Source: Zea mays | Taxonomy: Eukaryota; Streptophyta; Magnoliopsida; Poales; Poaceae | DNA length: 64,000 nt | Reading direction: 5' to 3' | Assembly: GCF_902167145.1 (NCBI RefSeq) | Contig: NC_050098.1 | Location: 128,042,207 to 128,106,206, forward strand | Part shown: positions 1-12,030 of the stretch, piece after piece | How positions within the stretch are numbered: the stretch's first letter is position 1 | Layout of the letters: the number at the start of each line of letters is the position of its first letter | The notes under the pieces: model-generated | Database searches by the model: none | What the model saw: the letters and a program-made list of their open reading frames with translations, nothing else | Told to the model about the DNA's origin: nothing | Made by a program: the position numbers and the translations under genes

Positions 1-1893
1 TTGCGCGCGTGCTCTCATAATGCGCAGTGCCTTGGCACGACTCGTCATGCCCTCGTCTACCCATGGACGTGCCCGTCTACCCCCCCCCCCCCCCTCTATA
101 TTTTATGCGCGCTAATCACGTTGTGCATGTTAATGAAATAGGAAACTCAATTTAGAAATTGGTTACGTTAGTTAATTTATATAGCTAATCGTCTATCTCA
201 CTTAATGTTAACCTACTAAAAGTGGTCACGTTTCTATTAGTGCATGTAGCTAATCCTTATTATTGGAGCTAAGTAGAACTAGAGCACGTAACGTATAGTT
301 ATTATTCTACCCGTAATGCGCCTCGAGCATAAGCTTAAACCCCTGCGATACCTTTCCCCGTTTCTTTCTAACCATGGTAAATGCAATATCGCATGTCATA
401 TTCTATGCATGTTTAATCTACTTGTTCTCTTGTATGGTGTACTGTTGGTTTCCTAATTTCAATGGATGGATGGATGTATGTTTGCACTCGCATAGAGAAC
501 GATCCGGTTGAAGAGCCCGAGGAACTAGCAGGAGAAGCCCCTGAGCAGCAGTCGGTTGGTGGAGGCAAGTGTCCCTTGACCTATCTCTGTCCTATTCATT
601 CTTTAATTCACCTCCCGCATTACACATTTATGCCTAAGGATGTACTAGCTTTGTTATCCATATCCTTGTTTACCTATTTGGGTTGGATTATTATTGTTTA
701 GCTTTATGCTATTGCTCAACTATAATCAATGAACATGATGAGATTATCTATGATACGCTGTTTTCCCCCTCTTATTATTATGATGTTCTACTTGTGGCCT
801 TTAAGGGGGCTCGAGCGGTTTCTCGAGTGCCTCTCCGTAAGGACCTGTTCTTTGGATGACCGACCGAGAAAACAGTGCAACCATGAGGGTGGAATGGGGT
901 GCCCTTAGCTGAATAATCAGAGGATCCGGGGTGTAGTTCGCTTAGCCGTTGTGCCGTCAATGGGGCTCGGTGTATGCGGCTCGCTCTGCCAAGTTTGGGT
1001 TCGCCCCTTGGGGAGGAGTGCGGTGTATTTAGGAAACCTAACGGGCGGCTACAGCCCCAGGGAATCTTTGTAAAGGCTACGTAGTGATGCCCTGCTGGGT
1101 CACCTTGGTAGTGATCAATGGAGAATCATGATCTCCAGGCAGAAAGGGAATCACGGCTTGTGGGTAAAGTGCACAACCTCTGCAGAGTGTTTGAAAACTG
1201 ATATATCAGCCGTGCTCGCGGTTATGAGCAGCCAAGGGAGCTCCAGTGATTAGTGGTACTTGATCAGAGACATTTTGGTTTACAGGTGGCAATGAGACTG
1301 ATGGTTTTGGTTATGACTATGGTGCTGGTAAGTGGTATTCTTTCCGTTTTGAAAGGGTACATCGGGCTAATAACTTGGGTTAATACTAAAACCTGGCTTT
1401 CTACTAGTAAATAATAATCTGACCAACTAAAAGCAACTGCTTGACTTATCCCCACATAAAGCTAGTCCACTACAGCCAAATAGGATACTTGCTGAGTATG
1501 TTGATGTGTACTCACCCTTGCTCTACACACCAAACCCCCCCCATCCCCAGGATGTCAGCATTGCAACCACTGCTCAGGAGAAGATGAAGTTGTGGAAGGA
1601 GACTTCCAGGAGTTCCAAGACTACGACGAGTTCTAGGCGTGGGTTAGCGGCAACCCCTAGTCGGCTGCCTGTGAAGGCCGCGTTTATCTACGTTTCGTTT
1701 TCGCACTTTGATTTATTGTAAAAACTATGTGGATGTCTCAGACATATGATGTAATCGACTACTATTTCCCTTTTAATACTATTTGAGCACTGTGTGATGA
1801 TGTCCATGTTATGTAACTGCTGTGTACGTGAATTGTTGATCCTGGCACGTACATGGTTCGCATTCGGTTTGTCTTCTAAAACCGGGTGTGACA
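1..1893 (+). mobile_element. Long type-A LTR (3' part), left end outside window
   Basis: This is the downstream part of a long LTR that ends in GGGTGTGACA at 1893. The stretch from about 700 to 1893 matches, in the same order, the ends of two other copies in this window (17,203-22,089 and 51,683-55,420). Shared landmarks include the block near 820 reading CTCGAGTGCCTCTCCGTAAG and the block near 1,200 containing CTGATATATCA. Intact copies start TGTAACACCC, so the family resembles the grass gypsy LTRs of Tekay/Prem1 type. That name is from memory. No coding region is supported here; the short ORFs lie in repeat sequence. A 15-base C run lies at 80-94. Confidence 0.75.
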
Positions 1894-2684
1894 ATGTCAT
1901 TGATTGTCGCTATTCTAGCGAAGGGAAGGTGTTTTTTCGGACATTCGGCTTAAGGCCTTCGTTCACGTCGCAGTCTAAATTCGTTGTTATAACAAATTAA
2001 TACTGCGAGGGGCTACTGTTGGGGGCCTTCGTCTTCCGAAGGTCCTCAAAAACATGACTAACATGTTTCCCAAGTATAATATATGTACAGGAACCTTCGG
2101 ACATGGGATGAAGTTGTACATGATATGAAGAGCGCGGTTCGAGAGAAGGATGAACCAGTGCCGAAGCTACCCGTGAAAAAGCTTCGACTTAGCAGTGGAA
2201 AATGAAACCGACTTAAAGGGGAAAAGGTTGTCTAGTCCTCGATAGATTATCCCTAAGTCAATAGTAAATGTCAAGGGCATGAATATAATTCTACACAGGC
2301 TGCATCTTGTGCCTATAAATAGATGAACAGTGACACTGTACTGTTCACGCTGACTTGTATTCACTCGCACGTCACGCCTGGATTTTTGCCTTCTTTCAAG
2401 CCAAAGGTATAAATGTAACTTGATATTGTTCACGTTTATTCATGATAATATAATAAAAATGTTCTGAGGATGTCATATGATTATTCATATTATTTTCCAT
2501 ACTTCATATGCCTCTACTTTCATTATGATATGTTGAGATGATGAAGGTATGTCCTTCATGACCTTCGTCTGAAGATCATTATATCCTAAAGAAGATAATG
2601 CTTCGAAGGACGAAGGTCTTTAACCATTAACATTTTGTGTTGCCTTGTTCTTAACTCATAGCATTTGAGAACAAGTCCCCAACA
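1894..2684 (+). mobile_element. 3' end of an LTR retrotransposon: internal tail, polypurine tract and LTR (2017-2684)
   Basis: The LTR runs 2017-2684 (668 bp), opening TGTTGGGGGC and closing GTCCCCAACA, so its ends are inverted as expected. Directly upstream is a polypurine tract, GCGAGGGGCTAC (2005-2016), very similar to the one before the 3' LTR of the Tat-type gypsy element at 48,129-48,142. Repeated CTTCG/CGAAG motifs fill the LTR. A TATA-like CCTATAAATAG lies near 2,310. Positions 1894-2016 would be the last part of the internal region. The rest of the element is cut off by the type-A LTR to the left. The gypsy assignment rests only on the polypurine tract. Confidence 0.65.
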
Positions 2685-4830
2685 GGTACTACCCAAGAAT
2701 TCAGTGGTAAACATGGCATAAAGATAGTCAAACTAGGGTAACCTATTGGGTCCCATCAAAATCAACCTATGCAGATCATTATGATTAATCAGAACATGAC
2801 TGGGTAAAAAGAAGTGATCAAGGGCACAACTTGCCTGGGACTTGAGATTCCAGGTACCAACTTGCTCTTCAGATGACACGTGTCCTCACTGCTAAACGTA
2901 GCAATACAGACCAACATGGTATAGGCAAAATTAACATGACACCAAACATAAGAATAAACTGCGTAATAATAATCTACGCTGCGTAACGAGATCGTAGGAA
3001 CAAGAATCACTAAATTTGGAGTTATAGTTATTTAGTTATGAATTTCTGAAGTTATTAAGCACCTATAATAGATTAATTCAAATAAACAATTTTAATTCAA
3101 GTTTCATGGCTAAACAGTGTTACTAGTTAATAGACAATATTAAAACAAAATTATTGCAACTCGAATGACTCAATTTGGAGTTGAAATGAATTAAATATGA
3201 ATTATACAAGTTTCTGGAAATATTTTTGTATTAAAAATCATTTTCTATAATTAATTTCCTATTTTTATTTCCCTCTGGACTACGCATCAAATTTTGTATA
3301 GTACAGGGGCCAACTTAGAAACATTCCCTAGACTCAGATTAACCCACTGATGGACGGCAGGTTATTTCAACAAAACCTCGAGGGCCCTTATGCAAATTGT
3401 CCGGCCCGAAGAGGTATAAAGCAATCTAGGTCGTTTGATCTGAAATCTAAGGCCACGATTAAATCCGCCCTAATATAAACTAGTGAGCTATGGAGACCAT
3501 TGGATCGAAGTCGAAGGGCCCAGATTTGGTACAAGTGCCAACCGCGCCCTCATCTAAGCCCTCCACCACGAATCCAACGGCCAGGGCAGCCCCTACATCT
3601 CAGTCGCTCACCCCAAATCGGACCGCCAACGTTCATCTCCCCCAACCGCGGCGGTGCCGAGCCCCCACGGCGGCGCTCCCTAATGAGCACCCGATTACAA
3701 CCCTCTGGTGCCTGATTCTAAGTGACGAAGGCAGCTACACGAGAAGGGGAAATAGGCGAACCTATTAGGGTTGATCATTGGGCGAGTCGTGACGAGCGGA
3801 TGACTGTCCATATCGATGGGCGGATCCATGGCGGGCCATGAAGTTTGACGAGCAATTGCGGGCACAAGGTGGTCTCCCGCGTGCCCTGGATCACCCGAGC
3901 ACCCTCCCCGACACCCGACGAACACCATAGGCCATCCTCCAAGCACAGATCGATGGTGTAGCCGAGGTACGGTGGTGGCGGCAATTCTCGATTCGTGACG
4001 GTGGGTGATTTCTCTGTGACCGGCTTTTGTCGCGTTTTCGGCAGATGGATGAGTGCGCGACAGATTTATAGTGCCGCATGTGTTCTGCAAAAGCTGGCGG
4101 CCGAATCGTGCCCATCCCGGCCGAGCCGTTCGACCCACGCAGATTCCACGCTGCCTGTACAGAGGTAGATGAAGACTTTTCGTCCCTGGCCCACATGTCA
4201 TCGGATGAATGAAAAACGGCTGGGGTTTGTAGCTGACCAAGGGGTCCCACCTGGCGGTAGCAACGCGGTGCGGGAGCGGAACAAGGGGGCTGATGAGGCG
4301 GGCCCGCTAGCTAGCGCACGTAAATCCCCCGACTGGGCCACGCGGATTGAGGAGTGGGAATGGGCCGAGGGAAATGGATTTGGCCCAAGTCTGGATGGTG
4401 AGCTTTTCTTTTTCCCCTTTTTATTTTCTATTTTATTTTCTAATTCAAATCCAAATTTAGTTTGAATTTCACACTCTGAGTTTGAGTTCAATTTTTTAAA
4501 ATGCACAGCCAAAACTCCAAGCATGAGTGCGAAATTTTAGTTTATTTATTTATTTCTTATTTAAATGAATGCCTCTAGATATACATTTAGTAAAGGAGAT
4601 ATTTACCCGATAGCAAGAGTTACTAAAAAAATTTGTACTTGAAGGGAAATAATCCATCCTAACAAATTGAAACTCTTTTTATTATTCATTTCTTTAAACT
4701 TACAACTGAACTTATGTTTCTATTTTATTTTAACTGACATTGATTTAAAAATTCCATAGTATAATTATTTATTAGGACACTTTCCTTTTATTTCTTTTAC
4801 TAATATCAAAAATCATATTTTTGGATGTTA
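2685..4830 (-). mobile_element. Type-B LTR, upstream part, minus strand
   Basis: Read on the minus strand, this begins TGTAACATCC at 4830 and runs down to 2685. The segment 2700-3100 is a clear reverse-strand match to 50,190-50,560 in the type-B LTR at 34,112-51,628, including the stretch about an ATTGCTACGAGTAG-like block and GATCTCGTAGC. Positions 3,480-4,400 are the GC-rich middle of the LTR. The ORFs of up to 181 codons there have no family resemblance and are treated as chance. The LTR's own 3' end is missing because the 2017-2684 element joins at 2684/2685. Confidence 0.65.
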
Positions 4831-5806
4831 CACTATGTTAATTAGAACATGGAGAACCACCCGGGAAAACAGTGCTACCACAAGGGTGGAATGGGACACC
4901 TTTGGCCAAGTAATTAGGAAAGCTAGGGAGAGACTACCTTGCGTGAAAGGGGCAAGCGAGGAGGCATCACTGCAGAGTATAGGGAGGTTTTCGGGTCGGG
5001 CTGTCTATTTAGCTTTCCGGGCGGGGGATTCCTATGCTTCCTTCTTCCTGAATCCGTAGCGGGTTTTCTCGAACTAGTGGAACTTTGGAAAGGCCTCGTA
5101 GTGCTACCCCACCTCGTCTCCTCGGTAGAGATGAATGGGACTTCTAGACCTCTTGGCAAATGGGTAGCATGGCTTGTGGGAAAAGATGAGCAACCTCTGT
5201 AGAGTGTAAAACTGGTATATCAGTCGTGCTCACGGTCATGAGCGGCTCGGACATTCACATGATTAATTTATGGAAGTAAATTTAATTTGTCATTTGCATC
5301 GCATTGTGGTTTTATTTTTAATTCTGATCTACTATTACTTTAGGTTGGTATACACTTACATTTAGTAACCGCTAATAAAATTTGACCAACTTATTAAAAG
5401 CAATGCTCAGCTTTAACCATTATTTGTTGATCAGCCTTACACTTCACATGAGCTCCCACCTTTGGTGAGTTCATGCACATTATTCCCCACAACTTATTGA
5501 GCTATGATCTTTTGTGAGCTCACCCTTGCGATATATAACTCCCCCATAGGTGAAGAGCAGGTAGCCTAGGAGGAGGTATACTACGAGGAGTACGAGCTTG
5601 TCTAGGTGGCGTCTCCCAGTCAGCTTTATGGCGCCAAGGAATAATTTTTAGTTTGCTTTATTATTATCATTTTTTTGTAAGACACTTCCATGATGTCATA
5701 ATGTTTATGACATTTATCCCTATACACTTGGTCGTTATATGTGTTGTTCTTCTTTGGCGCACATATGAGACGCACCCGGCTTTACCCCTTAAATCCGGGT
5801 GTGACA
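4831..5806 (+). mobile_element. Type-B LTR, downstream part, plus strand
   Basis: This matches 50,655-51,628 in order and orientation: the ATGTTAATT.GAACATGG block, the ACAGTGCTACCACAAGGGTGG block, and the ending CCGGGTGTGACA at 5806. It is the downstream half of a type-B LTR whose upstream half should lie further left. The minus-strand LTR starting exactly at 4830 appears to have inserted into it. Confidence 0.65.
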
Positions 5807-5943
5807 GTGCTACACCATGTCTAGTGCCTTATAGCCCTCTCTAGTCTTGTTGTGACCCTCTCTAAGTATCCTATCCGATGGGGTATCTGGTGTTACAACG
5901 GGGCATATCTGATGCCTTGTTGATGTCCCAAATCACGTGATAG

Positions 5944-7426
5944 TGAAAGTTGCCTAGAGGGGGTGAATAGGCGAAACCTGAAGTTTATCACTAAACACTA
6001 AAATCAAACCCTGAGAAGCAATTCAATCAAAGTGAGGGAGATGTGTTCTTGCAAATGTTTCTCTTATGATTGCATAATTTCTCGGGAGCAACACAAATGA
6101 TTTAAAATCAAGCGCAAGCAAGTGAACTTTAGAGAGACAGAGAGGGAAGGAATGAATCAAATTCCAATCAACACAACACAAAAGACATATGCGATTTGGT
6201 TCCCAAGGTTTGGCTTCGAAGAACCTATGTCCCAATTGAGGATTCCACTTAGGACATGTGTTTTTCAACCCTTTCCCTCTCTTAAGCAATCACCTAGATC
6301 TCCTGATAATCTTTTCTCAAATCAAGAGACCAAAGTCTCAGCGAGTATCTCCACACAACATAGAGTATCTTGCTATATTTTACAAGAATGAGAGTGCGAG
6401 AGAGAAAACCAATTTAAGAGCTCAAAAACTTAGCAACAAACTCAGCTCGATCACTCTCGCAAGGCACTACCTCTTTTCTAGCTCAATTCTATTGAAAGTA
6501 GCACTTGTGAGGCTTTGAATGACTTGGAGTTGTTGCAATGAATGTATGGATGTTTGGTATATCTCTTCTATCTTAAATGTGTTGGTTAGGGTGAATTTAT
6601 AGCCCTCAACAACCAATATAGCCGTTGACATTGAATAGCAAAAATGGCACAGCCTGTAGGCACACCAATATAGTGACGGTTCGGTACACCACCAGATCTT
6701 GTCAGACTACCATAGCAGGTGACCGTTCTGTCAGAGACCAGTCTTGTCAGGGCACACCGGATGGGGTTGGTGCCCCATCAAACCTCTACTATGTCAGCTC
6801 AACCGTTAGATCCTAAGGATAGCTGTTGAGGCCTGTAGGTACGGTGCATCAGTTGAAAGAATCCTCTGTAGAAAACTGGTCCGGATAGCGACCAGACCAT
6901 TCTAGTGCTCCAACGAGTCAAAACTAGTTTTATAACCTTTCTGCGCACTCGGTCCTGTGCATCACGGTCTAGTCCAGTGCACCACTGTACAACTAAAATT
7001 TTGGCAAACTTTGTCATATCTTCTTCAAGTTGAGTTGGTTATACTTGATGGTGTTCCTATGACTTCGACAAATATATCTAGTGACTTTCCAACTTGTCTA
7101 AGTCATGGATTTTGGTCGTTTTGAATTCTCGTACTCATATTCTGATTTTTCCTCAACTTAGCTCCAACAGTGTGAAACTTCAATTCTAAGCTTTCCAACC
7201 ACTCTAGATAGATCAAATAGGTTCTTAGGGGTGTACTATAAGTTCATCTTCTCCAAGTTTTACCCACTTTTGGCTGGATTTGAGCTGTTTTCTAACTTAG
7301 AATCACAATTGTCGATCTTACGAACTCGTGAACATAAACTTAGCAAACCAGTTAGCTCACATGATTGTGATGGTCATCAAGCACCAAAACTAATTTAGAA
7401 ATGGATTATACCACATTTTCCTTTTA
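5944..7426 (-). mobile_element. Solo LTR of a SIRE/Maximus-type copia element, minus strand
   Basis: On the plus strand it opens TGAAAGTTGCCTAGAGGGGG, the complement of the ...CCCCCTCTAGGTGCTTTCA end of the young copia LTR at 25,045. It closes CTTTTA at 7426, a one-base change from the expected CTTTCA. The 5-bp duplication gatag flanks it at 5939-5943 and 7427-7431. No internal region remains, so it is a solo LTR made by LTR-LTR recombination. The middle (6,650-6,980) carries degenerate versions of the palindromic and CAACGGTC-like motifs seen in the other LTRs of this group. Confidence 0.8.
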
Positions 7427-7431
7427 GATAG

Positions 7432-8280
7432 TCTTCTCTATGTTTCATGACTAATGCCTTATTGGGTGCCACATTAGCCATTTCCGATGACTTAAATCTA
7501 GTTCACACATGCGTGTCTGGTGTACTCTATTGTAGTAGCACTTCTTTGGCATAGTACTCTTCATATTTAGAGCATCATTGGATGCGCTCTGTGGTGCAGA
7601 GTAGCTTGTTTTTCTTATTTTCTTTGTTTATTTTTGTTTAAACGTTTTCTATCTTGTGTTTTGGTCTCTGCCATGTACTTTAAGGTCTTACACATGTCTA
7701 CAAACATATTTCTTGAGGTGTTGATCATCTAGATAACTTTTTTGCCTTCATCTAAGTCCACTTTGCACCCTTTGAACTATATCTGTAAATACTAGCAAAT
7801 AATGTTAGTTAAAATGGTTATGTTGATCATCAAACACCAAAACCTTACTATCAATGGGCCTTAGTCCATTTTTTCTTACACAATTATTTCCTCTATCCCT
7901 ACTAGTACATTCTAGTTTTCTCCACTTTTATGGAAGAGGACGATGCTACTACAGTCCATGGTGGAGGCTTCTGGGAGACAAATGAGTGGTGGAGAAAAAT
8001 GAATGTGTAGGTTACTAATTGTTTTTTTGATAGTTATATTGATGTGCATTCGTTTTGAGATAAATTTAAACTCTAAAGTTGTATTTATTTTTGGATGGAT
8101 GTAGTACTCCATATATGTTCCCATCCCAATACACTTTGATTATGCCTTTCAATCTTTTATGGGCGTCAAGCAGAAAGTAGTCAAGTAGATCAGAATGCAG
8201 CGGGGTACTAGTCTTTTTCTCTAAAATAAATCTGCACTTCAAAAACAACTTATACCAAAGATAAGCATAGAAGTGCAAAT
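7432..8280. other. Old AT-rich repeat sequence without a recognisable gene
   Basis: No coding region is supported. The stretch 7,830-7,880 resembles the inner edge of copia LTRs (a CATCAAACACCAAAACC block followed by a CCATTTTT block), so part of this is probably decayed LTR. Positions 5807-5938 look like the other side of the same older sequence, separated by the solo LTR. A GGATGGATGTAGTACTCC-like stretch near 8,093 vaguely recalls a Stowaway end, but no partner end is convincing. Confidence 0.4.
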
Positions 8281-8862
8281 CAAATCAACCAAAACAAAGT
8301 CAGAGAACAACGCAAAGCAGAACACACAGGAGACACAAGGATTTATCCCGTGGATCGGCTAAGCCTGAAATGCTTGTCTACCTCCACGTTGTGGTGTCCC
8401 AATGAACAAGGTTGCACTCAACCCCTCTCAAGTGATCCAAAGATCAAACTTGAGTGCTACGGTTTTCCTTATATCAAGATCAATGTCCTTGCAAGGATCT
8501 CCACAAGTTGGATCTCTTGCACCCATACAAATGAATGAGAGTATCAACTCCAAATTAGAACCAATAGGGAGAGGAGAGAAACACAACACAAAAGCTCAAG
8601 AACACCGCACAAGAACACAACACGAACGTGCTTCGAAGAATCGACACAAAAACTCGTAGATCTGGCGCTCGGATTGCTTTGGGATGTCTCACTGATGCGT
8701 AGTATTGAAGCGGTGGCTCTTTGGTGCTCTAGGGTTTTAGTTGTGTGCCTCACAAGGCTAGGGCGCCTCCTTTATATAGCCCCAATCACTAGAGAGAAAT
8801 CAGGGACATAATATGCAAACCAATCTGCACAAAAACCAGTTGAACTGCCCTGAAGACCGGTT

Positions 8863-9045
8863 GAACCTCTTTTGACCAGAGTCGAATCTAGTTCAAGTGA
8901 CCAGTTCAACTTGCCTGACCCTGGTTGAACCTGGGTACACGGCTGGTTGAACCTGCCCCAAAGAACGGTCGAACCTCTTTTGACCAGAGTCGAATCCAGA
9001 TCAAGTGACCAGTTCAACTTGCCTGACCCCGATTGAACCTGGGTA
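8863..9045. repeat. Two copies of a 108-bp tandem unit
   Basis: The block starting GAACCTCTTTTGACCAGAG occurs at 8863 and again at 8971. Both copies run to CTTGCCTGACCC and TTGAACCTGGGTA. Differences between copies are few and mostly transitions. The second copy is cut by the insertion at 9046. Confidence 0.75.
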
Positions 9046-9545
9046 TAGGGGTGGGCGTTCGGGTTACCCGAAAATTTCGGGTCGGGTAATTCGGGTTTTT
9101 AAAATTTCGGGTTTTGAGAATCGATACCCGAAATTACAACGGGTTTTGCAATACCCGAAATTTCGAGTACCCGAAATTTCGGGTTCGGGTTCGGGTATTC
9201 CCGAACTACCCGAACTATTGTGTTAGCTTCATAAAAACACATACACCCTATTAAATTAGTATAAAAATATAGTTTGAATAATTATACACATGGACATATA
9301 AAACACAAGCAATCTACAATCATAAGTTATGCACACATACACATAATTATAAATGTACAAATTAATAATTAAGCATGACATGAGTACATGACACATTAAA
9401 GTTCGGGTAATTCTGGTATTTCGGGTACCCGATTGTGATACCCAAATTACCCGAACTAAATTCGGGTTTTATAAGTTGCTACCCGAAATTCCTGAATAAA
9501 ATTCGGGTTCGGGTTCGGGTATTTCGGGTTCGGGTTTCGGGTTAC
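9046..9545. mobile_element. 500-bp non-autonomous element built from ACCCGAA / TTCGGGT motifs
   Basis: The target is visible because the host sequence is itself duplicated: the copy near 8,930 reads CCTGGGTACACGG, while here GGGTA (9041-9045) is followed by the insertion and then GGGTA again (9546-9550). The insertion opens TAGGGGTGGGCGTTCGGG and both flanks are packed with TTCGGGT/ACCCGAA units (9,046-9,210 and 9,400-9,545). An AT-rich core (9,225-9,400) lies between them. The opening resembles hAT-type ends (TAGGG.TGGGC), but a matching right end and an 8-bp duplication are missing. It may be 3'-truncated or belong to another class. No coding capacity. Confidence 0.65.
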
Positions 9546-10559
9546 GGGTACATGGCCAGTTGAACCAAGGTTTTCTTTGTTTTGACTTGGACTTTTTTTA
9601 GAGCTTCCCTAAGACTTAGATAAACATTGTTAGCACATAATCAAATGAACCAAGTGTTGGAAACTCACCTCCTCAACTTTTCATAATTTTTTTTGTTTCA
9701 CCTCATACATAGCCCCAAATGACACTTTCTCTACAAACATGGTTAGAGAGCAAAACCAAAGTTCCATATGCATAGTAGAAGATGTATGCGACTTAGTTAA
9801 ATGCTCAAACCTTGCATACTTAACCTTCTTCATATTTTGCCCTTTTTGACCTATTTGAGATTGGGGTTGGACTCCGAAACTCCAAGTCTCCATGACTTGA
9901 CTATTATAGCTATCTATGAGCTCCAACACCCTGCAAATGGTTAAAACATATCCAAACATAGGAACAACCCAAACTAAAGGTTAGAGTGAACTTATCTCTT
10001 TTGGGTTGCTTCCAAGTTCTGGTTTTAACACTTCTCCTCCTTCTAGTGACCTTGCCCTACTTCTTGAGCTTGATCTTGAGCCTTATGAGTTACACCACAT
10101 CATCATAAGTATTACCTTAATGGTTGTAAGTCATATCCTTAGGTAGTGATCCTTGATGCACCATAACTCTTTTCAACTCGATCAACCTTGACTTTGCAAA
10201 CCTTCTTCTTCACCCCTGGCTTTAGGTGCCTCGACCTCCTTGTCCTTCTCCTGTGCAATCGGTACCTTAAAGTTTTTCTTGCCTCCATCCTTGGTTCGAC
10301 CAGTTGTCTCCAAGCTATGTACATCGAGTTTCACTTAGTCAATGTCCATCCTTCACTTAGCTTGTGATGTCCATTATACATAGTCATCTCAGCCTTTGGA
10401 CCACCACACTTGGTCACTTGTGTTGAACCTTGTAAGTTTTGTATTAAGCACATGTTCAACACTTAGCAACACATATCAGTCCTTTTAATTGAGTTGTCAT
10501 CCAAACCACCAAAACCCACAAGGGAGCTTTCAGGATGTGGTATTAATCTCCGGTAATAA

Positions 10560-11482
10560 TGCTAATGTAATTGAGGAACTAAAAGACTTTTAGTCTAATA
10601 ACATTAACATAGAAGATTTGGGAGAGGTTGATGTTATTCTTAACATAAAGCTATTGAGAGAAGGATGAAATGGTTGGGTTACTCTTGTGCAATCCCATTA
10701 TATGGAAAATGTCCTAAGTCGCTTTGGATATAGTGACCACACATCTGCTCTAGCTCCTTACGACCCAAGCATGCTATTAAGAAAAAATCATAGAATATCA
10801 TGGGATTAATTGAGATACTCACAAATTATTAGTTTTCTCATGTATTTGGCTAGTGCAACGAGGCCTAACATTTTGTTTGCTATGAGCAAACTCAGCTAGT
10901 TTGTTTCTAATATGGGAGATGATCATTGGCATGCCCTTGAGAGAGGATTGCGCTATCTAAAAGGAACTATGAGTTACAATATTCACTTTGTATTGTACTT
11001 GAGAGTACTAGAGGGTTATTATGATGCAAACTAAATATCTGATGCTGATGAGATTTACGTCACAAGTGGATATGTATCCTCGCTTAGAGGTGGCACCATT
11101 TCATGGAAATCTTGTAAGCAGGCCATCTTAATAGGGTCAATAATGGAAGCAGAATTCACATTAGAGACCACTATAGTGGAAGTTGAGTGGCTTCATGAAC
11201 TACTTATGGATTTACTTGTAGTTGAAAAACTAATAGTAGCTATCTCTATGAAGTACGAAAATTATACAATGATATTCAAAATGAACAGTTCTAAGGATTA
11301 CATGAAGTCTATAAGGCATGTGACAAGGATGTTGAAATCTTGTCAAAAAACTCATAACTCTAGAGTAATTGTGTTGGACTATGTCCATACATCTAATAAT
11401 CTGGCAAATCAGTTTACAAAGGGTCTATCACATAATGTGTTATAAGGTGCATTGAGGGAGATGGGCTTAAGACCCTACTAAG
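10560..11482 (+). pseudogene. Decayed Ty1-copia reverse transcriptase / RNase H fragment
   Basis: Translated with frameshifts and stops, this follows the C-terminal part of a copia polyprotein. An EDLGEVDVIL-like RT segment comes near 10,612, a SLMYLASATRPDI-like segment near 10,840 and DDHWHALERGLRYLKG near 10,920. The RNase H part follows: a SDADEIYVTSGY-like segment near 11,040, SWKSCKQ near 11,105, MEAEFTLETT near 11,143, a DYVHTSNNLANQFTKGLS segment near 11,375, and the tail MGLRPY at about 11,461. Only 11,143-11,445 stays open (100 codons). The upstream gag, protease and integrase are absent. The sequence is clearly a different copia lineage from the elements at 25,095 and 62,072. Confidence 0.8.
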
Positions 11483-12030
11483 TCAGTCCATAGTGGTAAC
11501 TTGTTTTATGTGATGAGAGATCCTACGAAGTAGAGTGGTGAAACAAGCTAGTGGTTGACTCGGAGAGAAACCCCTTTACATAAAATCTAGATCATTTGAG
11601 ATGCATGTATCTCCTTTGTTGTATGGTATAGGCTTATTAAGTTCTTAATAAGATCCAAGTGGCTTAGTAAAAACATAGATGTTGTCCTTTAGAACATCCT
11701 AGAAGGAACACATCTATATGAGTTTGACTCCTAGTCACAATCTATGAGATGTGGGTAATCTCTAGATACTCATGAAAGGTCTAGAAGTATGACTTATATG
11801 CTTCAAATCAAGGGGTTGCTTGTAGTAGTCTAGTACCAAAAAAACTTTGGTGAAACTCACTTCACGCAAAACTATCAATTGAAGGCATAATCCATTATTC
11901 AGTTGTGAACAAGTGTATAACCCTTGTTCTAGGTGGATGTTTAACTTAACGGTCTCTGTTGAAAAACCGGTATACCAAAGAATAGTGGTCTTGAGATTGT
12001 TTAATATGTAGCCTAGAATTTGGTGGAGTT
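11483..12030 (+). other. 3' untranslated tail of the copia fragment
   Basis: Non-coding stretch between the RNase H pseudogene and the LTR that starts at 12,031. It ends with a weak purine tract (TTTGGTGGAGTT, 12,019-12,030) in the place expected for a polypurine tract. No gene seen. Confidence 0.5.

Larger units (their letters stand above)
8281..10530 (-). mobile_element. Minus-strand copia-type LTR region, interrupted
   Basis: A minus-strand TATA box (CTATATAAAGGAGGCGCC, about 8,764-8,781) and copia-LTR-like text suggest an LTR read from right to left. Examples are the ordered blocks about GAACAAGG, CCTTGCAAGGATCTCC and, at the right, TCATCCAAACCACCAAAACC (10,498-10,517). The boundaries are approximate because neither end shows clear TG/CA termini or a target duplication. 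It is interrupted at 9046-9545 by an ACCCGAA-rich insertion. ORFs here are short and unsupported. Confidence 0.45.

Noticed and set aside
3695..4250. 181- and 119-codon minus-strand ORFs
   Set aside because: Chance ORFs in the GC-rich middle of a type-B LTR; they overlap each other in different frames.
7889..8110. Stowaway-type MITE
   Set aside because: Only a weak match at the right side; no convincing inverted end or TA duplication.
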